Part shown: positions 1 to 7,967 of the stretch, piece by piece | Position numbering within the stretch: position 1 is the stretch's first letter | Layout of the letters: each line of letters begins with the position of its first letter | From: Schizochytrium sp. TIO01 | Lineage: Eukaryota; Sar; Bigyra; Thraustochytrida; Thraustochytriidae | Assembly (NCBI GenBank): GCA_004764695.1 | Contig: SMSO01000032.1 | Span: 3,826,983 to 3,890,982, forward strand | DNA: 64,000 bases | Direction of reading: 5' to 3' | Notes under the pieces: generated by a model | Databases searched by the model: none | Seen by the model: only the letters and a program-made list of their open reading frames with translations | What the model was told of the DNA's origin: nothing | Made by a program: the position numbers and the translations under genes

Positions 1-1
1 G

Positions 2-1264
2 GGAACCACAGAGGCTCGAAAAGGCGAAGGTGAAGAAGAAAAAATTAACAGCGTCAATGTCTCGAATGCGCATGTTCTTGAGAGCGAAACGGATTCACCT
101 AAGACGGAAAAATTGAACAATCCTTCAGCCTCAGAAACTTGTGAAGAGGAACGAGGTACCCCAGAGTTTACATCTGACGTGAAAAGTGTAGTTAGTGCAC
201 AAGGTGCTAGTGGTCATGAAAGCGTCTCTGAAACCAGAGAAGTAGTCTCGACACAGGAGGATGAAGAGCCAGACACAGATAAAATACTCAACTCAAACAC
301 AAAAACTGAAGAATTAGAGTCTCCCTTTGGAGACGACGCTAACTGTGCTGAGGACTCAGGCTCTCAAGAACATGAAGAATCGCCTCCAGCAAATTTTGGA
401 GTAGCTTCTAACGAGGAATCCCCCTTATTAGCAGAAGAGGAATCAAAGGAACTAAAGGAAGACACATCGATCAAGGAGACATCATATGATAGTGTAAACG
501 CTGGCAAAAGATCATCTCTTTTACCAGAAGAGATCAAGCAGAGCAACGGGAAAACCCAGACCGAGGAAGAGACCCAAGTCGAGATGGAGAAAGTCCAGGT
601 CGAGGAAGAGAAAGCCCAGATCGAAGAGGAGAAAGTCCAGGTCGAGGAAGAGAAAGCTCAGGTCGAGGAAGAGAAAGCTCAGGTCGAGGAAGAGAAAGCT
701 CAGGTCGAGGAAGAGAAAGCTCAGGTCGAGGAAGAGAAAGCTCAGGTCGAGGAAGAGAAAGCTCAGGTCGAGGAAGAGAAAGCTCAGGTTAAGGAAGAAG
801 CTCCGACAAACGAGAATGAGAAAGGAAAGGAGGATAAGGACCATGGCATGGTTTTAGAAAACGACTATGTAGAGGGTTCCGAACATCGTCAGGTAGATGC
901 TGTGAATGTGGACGAAGCTGCCGATGCCAACAAGGAAGTGACCCAAGCTAATATTCCTAAGGATGTTGCACCAGCTGAGAGCACCGAAGTAGACGAGACC
1001 ACAACGGAAAAGAAAGAAGATCTTTCGGCTGAAGAAGCCGAGAAATTACGTCTTGAAAAAGAAGCTCGCAGAGAAAGGCGTCGAAAGCGAAAAGAGAAGA
1101 TGCTACGGAAGCAGAAGAAGCAACAGCAGCAGCAACAATCAGCTTCTCGCTCTCACCAACAACAGTATCTGAGTCCTCAGCAGCAATATTACAAAGAACA
1201 AAATGAGAGGCTAGCCTTAAGAAGCGGAGGCCGACACCCCGGCCAACATGCCTTTCCGCGATAG
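2..1264 (+). CDS. Low-complexity Glu/Lys-rich heptad-repeat protein, 5' partial
   Basis: The frame is open from the first bases of the window to a TAG at 1262-1264, with no in-frame ATG near the edge, so the N-terminus lies outside. About 420 residues are visible and almost all are charged and predicted disordered. A central block has seven perfect copies of the heptad VEEEKAQ (DNA 641-787), preceded by degenerate copies, and would form a single long helix or coiled coil. The C-terminal part is strongly basic (Arg/Lys-rich around 1060-1110), followed by a Gln run and a Gln/Tyr/Arg tail. I recognise no enzymatic domain. It could be a cytoskeletal or nucleic-acid-associated scaffold, but that is a guess. 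The reading frame is supported by length and by the in-frame repeat. Confidence 0.7.
   Translation, partial: GTTEARKGEGEEEKINSVNVSNAHVLESETDSPKTEKLNNPSASETCEEERGTPEFTSDVKSVVSAQGASGHESVSETREVVSTQEDEEPDTDKILNSNTKTEELESPFGDDANCAEDSGSQEHEESPPANFGVASNEESPLLAEEESKELKEDTSIKETSYDSVNAGKRSSLLPEEIKQSNGKTQTEEETQVEMEKVQVEEEKAQIEEEKVQVEEEKAQVEEEKAQVEEEKAQVEEEKAQVEEEKAQVEEEKAQVEEEKAQVKEEAPTNENEKGKEDKDHGMVLENDYVEGSEHRQVDAVNVDEAADANKEVTQANIPKDVAPAESTEVDETTTEKKEDLSAEEAEKLRLEKEARRERRRKRKEKMLRKQKKQQQQQQSASRSHQQQYLSPQQQYYKEQNERLALRSGGRHPGQHAFPR
641..787 (+). repeat. Seven perfect 21-bp tandem repeats (coding minisatellite)
   Basis: Seven identical 21-mers lie head to tail and encode the heptad VEEEKAQ. Two diverged units precede them at 599-640 and a diverged unit follows. 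Perfect DNA identity between units, including third positions, indicates recent expansion or homogenisation rather than protein-level selection alone. Confidence 0.95.
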
Positions 1265-1947
1265 ATTGCTTATTGCATAGTGTCTTCTCACTTTTCTGTG
1301 AACATGCTACAAGAAGGGAATGCACGAAATAACGCTTCAGCAAAACTTCACCTTCCAGCCCCATCTAGAACTTCAAAGCGCTTCTTCATGTCCTATTGGA
1401 CAAAACGCAGCAAAGTTGTAAAGTCTAGTTCTAAGTAAATTATGTCACCATATTAAACCTGCCTATATCTTTTGCTGCATTCGCCACTCCTCGCGAATGT
1501 ATGGGTTCGGCACATCGCTGTCGTTTTAGACGGAGCTGGCTATGACCGATTACCAGAATCTTCGCCCCCCAAGCCTAGGCTGCCGCTGCTTGATACTCAG
1601 TGTATAAAGCAGGTTTTCTTAATTGTTATTCATTCTGACTTCGGAGTCTATTCTACCAACGTAGCTTCAAAGCAAGCTAAGCCAACAACCTGAACCATGA
1701 TTTTTGGTACCCTTGTACCAAAAATCTTACAGTCCTCCAAAGAAAGGGTCCAAGACCAATATTAAATCATGCCTCAGCAAAGTTGAAATCAACACAGGTC
1801 CACTTAAACCAGCGATCGAGCGATCTGCCACTCAATCAGAGTCAAGTGGACCCTGCTGTGTGGCCTTAGCTGCTGCTGCTGCTGGCTGTTACTCCCCCGC
1901 AGACCTGGAAGGACTGTCATGCGCTTTGGAGCTCGGCCATTGACGCC
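1265..1947. other. Intergenic, with a perfect hairpin
   Basis: No convincing gene. Short frames here begin with TTG and resemble nothing I know. The segment holds the 3' flank of the upstream gene and the presumed promoter of the WD40 gene, plus the inverted repeat listed separately at 1699-1726. A short CTG run (1870-1886) lies just upstream of the next start. Confidence 0.6.
1699..1726. repeat. 12-bp perfect inverted repeat, 4-nt loop
   Basis: GATTTTTGGTAC, loop CCTT, then the exact reverse complement. It sits about 220 bp upstream of the WD40 gene start and 435 bp after the preceding stop. It could be a cruciform or RNA hairpin near either transcript end, or a protein-binding palindrome. 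Confidence 0.9.
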
Positions 1948-3660
1948 ATGCTGAGCGAGGAGCTGGAGGACCTGTCGGAGGCCTTCGCTGTGGACGCGCG
2001 ACTGCTAGGGAAGGGGCTCTCTCTAGCTGCGTGGAGCCCAGATGGCAAGCTTCTTGCAGCCACAGGTAGCTCTCGCGTGGTGCAGCTGCTGGACCAAGAG
2101 GGTGCCATCGTGGACCAGCTCGTGCCGCCGTCGGCTTCGCGCTGCGTTGCTTTGGCGTGGAGCGCTCAGGGGGAAACCTTGGCGGTAGTGCAAAATGGTT
2201 CCAAAGTTGTGTTATTCTGGGATGCAGCGTCTCGGGAAGTAAGACACGTGGATCTTCCAGTGAAAGACATTCTCGTCGCTGCATGGTGTCCAAGATGGAG
2301 ACCTGGGGGGATTGTACCGAGAAAAGCACCAACCGCAAAGACTGCGACATCTACACCAAGGACAACAGCTATGCCAACATCTGCACATACCTCTACGGAG
2401 AAATGTTCTTCTGGAGCAGGCGTTGTGAAGGGTGAAATAGAGTCTGAAGACCAGGACCAAACAAAGCTTATTGCGTTTGGAACGAGTCGCGGAAAGGTGC
2501 TTGTATTCTGCACCAAATCGTATAAATGCTTTGCGTGGGATACAAGCATAGGGAAAGGCAACCAACATAAAAAACGGATCGAGTGTCTGTGCTGGTTTGA
2601 ACATAGAGCATCGCACAGGTTTTCAAAAAATAATGAGGAACTGGCAATTACTTTTGCAAAGGCTGATGAGAGGTATTCGTTGGTTTATGTGAGCGACCAG
2701 CAGGTACTTAATATCTGCTCTCCTTCAGGCGTCTTGCGCGATAGAATTAACCTCAAAGTTCGTGTACTCTCTCTCCGCTGTAGTGAGATTTTCATTAGTG
2801 CTGCTATGGAAGACAGCAGTTTAATGCTCTACGAGATGAATTATAGTCTTGAGCCACTTGCAAAGCTACCGCAAAAAGCTTCAGGGGAAGGATACTCTTT
2901 GGGCAAAGACCGCAGCGAAAGCGTAGGCAGTCCAACTGGAAATGGCAACCTATTGGGCACACTAGGCTCGGAAGGGAAACCACGAAGCTCAAGTCTTGGG
3001 ATGTCAAATCGCAATCATGACTTAGACTCTGGGGAGAGTGTTTTAAGTAGTAACATAGAAACACCTACAAAAGCAAAGCATATTTGCAAAATTGTCCTAG
3101 AGAGTTCATATGGGCAAATTGTTGACCATTTCTGGTGTAAGGCTTTTGAGACTATAATCGGGTTTTCTAATGGTACAATCGTCTTACTAAATGTCAGCGA
3201 CGAGCGCATACACGACGAACGATGCCGAACTCGGTATCTACGACGCGATTTGGAGTGCCTATGTTATTTAGAAGAGGGTTCCAAATTTGTCACGTGCGGT
3301 GAAGATTCTCTACAAGTGTTTAACATTGATACCTGGTCTCTTCTCGCATATGAGCAACTGCCCACAGATGCTGGTCATGCGCGTGGTCTGCATTGCACAG
3401 GCTCTTCAGGACTTGTAAGTGTGGCCACCGATGGTGGTAGGGTTCTTAATTATTGGTTGCCCCAGAAGCAGAAACAAGACAAAACGGAGGCTTGCAAGCC
3501 ACTGTTTTCATATCAGCCGATTGAATGGAAAGAACCTATCTCACCCCTTCTTATGCTGACTGCCTGTGTTGTTACTGCAAGTATCATGACAGGTTTGATT
3601 GTTTTTTCTTTCGATGTGAAGCTCATGACTTTCATGCGAATTATCTTTCATATCATGTGA
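1948..3660 (+). CDS. IFT144/WDR19-like WD40 propeller with C-terminal membrane segment
   Basis: 570 residues from ATG 1948. The N-terminus (residues about 24-110) has two WD-type blades, and further blades follow at about 165-290 and 385-500. Block order and wording resemble the first propeller of WDR19/IFT144, the intraflagellar transport complex A subunit: LAAWSPDGKLLAATG, LIAFGTSRGKVLVF, IIGFSNGTIVLLN, FVTCGEDSLQVFNI. Full-length IFT144 is about 1,300-1,400 aa with a second propeller and TPR repeats. Here the protein stops after one propeller and ends in a hydrophobic helix (about 535-555, LLMLTACVVTASIMTGLIVF). Low-complexity inserts occur at about 125-155 and 315-370. No GTRNGT donor is visible near the end, and the next gene converges at 4044, so there is no room for the missing half. 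A divergent paralogue or a Sec12-like membrane propeller are alternatives. Confidence 0.7.
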   Translation: MLSEELEDLSEAFAVDARLLGKGLSLAAWSPDGKLLAATGSSRVVQLLDQEGAIVDQLVPPSASRCVALAWSAQGETLAVVQNGSKVVLFWDAASREVRHVDLPVKDILVAAWCPRWRPGGIVPRKAPTAKTATSTPRTTAMPTSAHTSTEKCSSGAGVVKGEIESEDQDQTKLIAFGTSRGKVLVFCTKSYKCFAWDTSIGKGNQHKKRIECLCWFEHRASHRFSKNNEELAITFAKADERYSLVYVSDQQVLNICSPSGVLRDRINLKVRVLSLRCSEIFISAAMEDSSLMLYEMNYSLEPLAKLPQKASGEGYSLGKDRSESVGSPTGNGNLLGTLGSEGKPRSSSLGMSNRNHDLDSGESVLSSNIETPTKAKHICKIVLESSYGQIVDHFWCKAFETIIGFSNGTIVLLNVSDERIHDERCRTRYLRRDLECLCYLEEGSKFVTCGEDSLQVFNIDTWSLLAYEQLPTDAGHARGLHCTGSSGLVSVATDGGRVLNYWLPQKQKQDKTEACKPLFSYQPIEWKEPISPLLMLTACVVTASIMTGLIVFSFDVKLMTFMRIIFHIM

Positions 3661-4043
3661 TCGATAGCGAGAACACTTTATATTTCACAACTTTGTCTGT
3701 GTATTGTTTGCAAGGTACTATAGTAATATGATTTCGTAAGAATAAAAACACTCTGAGAGGACTTAAAACTTGAATTATCAAATTATCGTGTGAATTATTA
3801 ATCAACGAAGAAGAATTTTGAATGTACGATGCCATAAAAAATTGACTGAAGTGAGTAGCATGAGACTTGCTCGTATCTCTTGGAGCTGTACGCATGCTTG
3901 ACATGACTTTTTTGTTCTTTTTTGTTCTTTTTCTTTTAGAATGTTTTATAAAAGAGGGTGAAGGTAAACTTTTGGCTTGTGCACTATTGTGCAAAATAAC
4001 ACACTTGCGTTTGAGCTTCCATTTAAGGAAGATGTAAAGGAGG
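3661..4043. other. Convergent intergenic spacer
   Basis: AT-rich 3' flanks of two convergent genes (WD40 + strand, peroxidase - strand). Contains a T-rich tract (3907-3940) and AATAAA-like sequence near 3740. No gene is seen. Confidence 0.6.
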
Positions 4044-5738
4044 TTAGTTTCTCATTGACAGTGCAGGACAAGCGGGCACACCCAACATTGTCAATTTCTT
4101 ATAGGCGTCACCAAACTCCTTGCGAAGCATATCAACATCCTCTGCATAATCCTGGAGGTGAACACGGAAGTCTTCATCCCAGAGCATGCACATGTCAGCA
4201 ACAAGCATCATCTGATACTTTACTTGAAGGATGCCACCGTTAGGCAGAGCAGGGCGAGGCTCATCATTGTAACCAGGCTCTATGCGCTCAAAGAAGAAAC
4301 CGTGCTGCTCATCAAGTAAGGGCACCCAGCCCTGGTCATCTTGAAGGTGTCCATATGCAACACCATCAACAATCTTAGAGATCTCAAACTGATCAAGCTC
4401 GACTACTGTCTCGGACAGCGCAGTAGTTTGGCTGGGTGCATCACTCGGTTCAGAAAGAACTTGGATATGGCTTTGGAGACCCGGGAGGACTCGGAAGCGC
4501 GCTGGCTGCGGGTCAAGGTCACCAATACGCTTCATGAGGATTTCGCCAGAGCTGCTCACAATGGAAGCCCAGCCACCAACATCTAGCTGACCACGGACAG
4601 CATTGCCGTATTTGCGGACAACAACGATATTGAACTGGGTACCTTCCTTCGGCTGATCAATGGTATCTGACTTCGGATCCGTGGTGCGACGCACATTGAT
4701 CCAGTCATCGTAGACTCGGTAGCGGCCAGGAGGGTACTCCTCAGCATGAACAACCTCAACTTCAGCAAGAGCCTCAGCTTCCATGGATGGGGACCAAGCA
4801 GACATGTACTGACGCTTACCCGGAGCAGGGCGAGTCTCCTCCGGAATCGGCACACCTTCAATCGTCGTATCGTGCTCAACATGCATCCAATCGTCGCTCA
4901 AGAGATCAGCAGCGTATTCGTTGCTAAATTTGGTCGGTTCTTCCACCCATGCGCCACTGTAACCACTGTGTTCCGGGTGGCAACGGCCATACATGTGTCC
5001 ACCACATAGAAGTGCCACTGTCTCTCGGTCGGTAAATCCCAGCCGTCCAAAGACATCGCGAATGTGGGCTGCACAGTTCTCCCAGCCATTGACACGACCT
5101 TGGTCATCAAGACCAGGAAGAATACCCTGCTCAGCGTGCGGGAGGCGGCCGGGCTCAAGTGAGCCCTTCGCGTTGGTATCCTTGCGGCCAGGCTCGAAAT
5201 CAATCACAGGACCACCAGTGCGCTCAAGAGCTGCATATGCTGCGAGAATCCACAGATCAGAGTAACTGATTCCAGGATGTTTTTTCTTGATGGGTGCAAG
5301 AAGGTCACGAGCAACTTCAAGACCGCGGTTTTCCGGGTCATCCTTTTCAGGTGAGTAGCGCATACCCGCCCCGTTAGAGCCGCCCGTGCCATCGTTCTTA
5401 TCGTAGGTACCACTCGTATGCCATCCGAGGCGGATAAGAACTGGTGCATAACTACCATCGTCATGGGTATCCGAGTCCATCACTGCGAGGATGTCTTTAC
5501 GAACAGCCTCATAGTCAACTGCACGCGATGATTTTCTCAATGAGAGTCTTTGTACTAGCGATGCGCGTTTAGACCCAGGTTTTGTTTCTTGAGGTGGTTC
5601 TGCAACTAACTTCTCTGATAAGTTCTCGCCCCTAGCACTAGATGCATCAGCACCAGCAGCGCCAGCAGAACCAGCAGCTTCCTCAGTCTCAGGGGGTGCG
5701 GAGTAGCGCTTTGACTTTACTGCCGGCGCATTGCCCAT
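4044..5738 (-). CDS. Class I heme peroxidase (APX/CcP type) with inserted SH3-like domains
   Basis: 564 residues, ATG at 5738. The peroxidase core starts near residue 75. The distal site is LIRLGWH (R103, W106, H107). The proximal site is CGGHMYGRCH (H248), followed by SGAW (W264, equivalent to the CcP/APX proximal Trp). The expected C-terminal helices, with an Asp in MLVADMCMLWDEDF, do not follow directly but only resume near residue 500. Between them lie about 210 residues holding two SH3-like segments: about 338-405 (RYRVYDDWINVR ... GWASIVSSSG, classic bacterial-SH3 wording) and about 412-486 (ARFRVLPG ... QGWVPLL). The family reduces H2O2 with ascorbate, cytochrome c or another donor, and I cannot tell which. 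The first 70 residues are Ala/Ser/Glu-rich, and MGNAPAV could be N-myristoylated, so a membrane-peripheral cytosolic location is possible. Confidence 0.88.
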   Translation of the reverse strand: MGNAPAVKSKRYSAPPETEEAAGSAGAAGADASSARGENLSEKLVAEPPQETKPGSKRASLVQRLSLRKSSRAVDYEAVRKDILAVMDSDTHDDGSYAPVLIRLGWHTSGTYDKNDGTGGSNGAGMRYSPEKDDPENRGLEVARDLLAPIKKKHPGISYSDLWILAAYAALERTGGPVIDFEPGRKDTNAKGSLEPGRLPHAEQGILPGLDDQGRVNGWENCAAHIRDVFGRLGFTDRETVALLCGGHMYGRCHPEHSGYSGAWVEEPTKFSNEYAADLLSDDWMHVEHDTTIEGVPIPEETRPAPGKRQYMSAWSPSMEAEALAEVEVVHAEEYPPGRYRVYDDWINVRRTTDPKSDTIDQPKEGTQFNIVVVRKYGNAVRGQLDVGGWASIVSSSGEILMKRIGDLDPQPARFRVLPGLQSHIQVLSEPSDAPSQTTALSETVVELDQFEISKIVDGVAYGHLQDDQGWVPLLDEQHGFFFERIEPGYNDEPRPALPNGGILQVKYQMMLVADMCMLWDEDFRVHLQDYAEDVDMLRKEFGDAYKKLTMLGVPACPALSMRN

Positions 5739-7967
5739 CTTGCTGTCCTAAGTACTTCAACCTCTTCAGCGACACGACTCTTGGCTCACCACCGCCCAGT
5801 GAACACAAGCAGGCCTCAAGAATTGCAGGTATAAATCTACACTGGCGATCGCTGCCACTCGAGAAATCGATTCTGTTCGTGTGCTAGGTATGTATTCTGA
5901 TATCTCAAAGAGCGAGAATTACAAGTGCTATAGTTGCAGTGTTAGCCAAGAATAAAGAAGTTATGAGTGTGCTTACAGGTAGAACCTCGTTACCACTAAA
6001 TCGTTAGGGCTCTGTACAGCGAGTGTTTCCACACTGTGGCATGCTAAGGTATCGGGCAATTCCAATTCAAGCTAGCTCTACTCCTTGGTGTAATGATGGT
6101 GGCAACCTCTACAATGTGATCCTTCAGCATGAGAGTTAAGGCTGGTGGGCACCTCCCTCCCTCAGACGCGCAGAGTTAGCGTTGGTTGGTATTCATTAAG
6201 TTCGAGTATTCTCATGATAATGCTATCTCCGTGCACAATCTGCCCTGAAACTATCCGCTACGTTGAGTCTCTAGAGGTTATCGAATACTCACATGGAGAT
6301 GGAATCTCAAGATCTTGCAATCGTGAGTAGGGAAGCGGCAAGGGGGGATATAAGGTTTCTCAGGGAGAAAGTACTGCGTGAGAGTCTCTGCACGTTGTAA
6401 AAACAATTGAGAACTTAGGAAAATATTCAGCTATTACACATTTGCAAGTGCTTGTAGTATTCTCTAAAGGCCACTAAGCTCGCACAGAGTCGTACAGTGT
6501 ATCACACAAACAAAATTGTAGTAGGCATTTATTTATTTACTCCAACCTCTGTTGACGTATTTATTTTCATTAAAAATACAATCAAAAACAGGCTAACAAG
6601 AGGTTGTTTGCACGCGCGGCGCACACCCTCCGAGACAACGTCCTTTACAAGGGTCGTTGCGCGTGCCAGCTTGTTCACAATACTGTTAACAACACACGAA
6701 TCTTGCTCGTAATAAAAGGTAGAAGAATGTAGACCAATCGGCACGTGTAACTATGGCATGATGCGTGGAAACCACGCCGAAGATGATTGGTTCTTCGATT
6801 GCTGCAGAGGCGCATGTTCTTACATGAGTTGCTCACAAGGGACACGATGCAGCAGGAACAGTCTGTCACAGGCGAGAGTGCGCCTGCTCGATGCTGTGAT
6901 TGTGCAAATTGAACCTCAACGTTGCCAGAGCAAAGATAAGAAAGTGTGTGTTTCGCAGCAGTGATCACACAAAGAAGAATGATTAAATAGAATTTCCGGC
7001 CGTGACATTTGGAGCAAATGCTTTCCAAAACCAACCTGGGGCATGGCTTTTGATGAAAGCTCGTGATTCCAATCACCCGGAGCCGCGATGGGCCAGCGGG
7101 TAGAGACGCTTGTGGAAAGTGGAGGAAAATGGAGGAACGTGTAGGTGGAGGTTGCGAGTATGTGGTGCTGAGATCTCGGAACATGACCGGTGCCATATTT
7201 TGCAGCTAGCTCTAGAGTAAGCCATGCCTATCTAGGATTTTGAGGTGTGATAGTTCATAAGCTCTTAGCGCCGTGCTTCAAGTTGGTGGGTTTCTCGAGA
7301 GATGGCCCGCCCACCCGCTGATGGATTGCCTGGCCACCTGACTAAATGGTTGTAGTTTTGTCAGTGCTAGAATGCCATATGGCACATGAAAATGTTAGAA
7401 TGTGCAATTCCAGCTTGGACGTACATGGACGTACATCTGCCAGAATATCAGATATCTTGAACTAAGCCTAGTCCAGCTATACTGCTCGATCAGCCAGACT
7501 TAGTACAAGCACCGAATAGATTCACGAAGGGCTGCAAACGTGGATATCATGATTATCGTCAGTGAAGAATTCATCACGGGCGGCAACTTCATAGTGCGCG
7601 CGCAAGTTCCTCTTGTGGCCCACTTAACAGTGTGGCTCTGAAGTTATATGAGAGCTGCGTAGATTCACCAGATAGAGCTGGTCTACCAAAAACAACATCT
7701 CCTTTCTAAAAATATGTACAATAGAATTAAGAAGGGAACGCCTACCTAAGTACTACTGTCTCTGGTTGATTAACAAACTGCTCGTAGAAGCTCTGAACTA
7801 TTCAACCAAAACCGTTTTGGGACAGAGGCTGTTCAGGCTCAGGACACTGAGGCGGTTTATCCAGCTTGCCGAGTTATTCGACTATACAGTCACTAGTTAG
7901 TTGGTTATACTTGATCATCGGCTGCCTGGACCTACATGAAGAGTGAACCGAAAGAGTAATTTGCAAT
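5739..7967. other. 2.2-kb intergenic region between divergent genes
   Basis: Upstream flanks of the peroxidase (-) and the MLO-like gene (+). The longest frame (minus strand, 6675-7196, 173 codons) starts with a non-ATG codon, has no recognisable domain and no coding-like bias. A 10-bp tandem duplication (ggacgtacat twice) lies near 7418-7437. No RNA gene is recognised. Confidence 0.55.

Noticed and set aside
521-844. Minus-strand Leu/Phe repeat frame over the Glu/Lys repeat
   Set aside because: It is the antisense of the in-frame 21-bp repeat, with no independent support.
6675-7196. 173-codon minus-strand frame
   Set aside because: It starts at a non-ATG codon, with composition typical of noncoding DNA and no motif.
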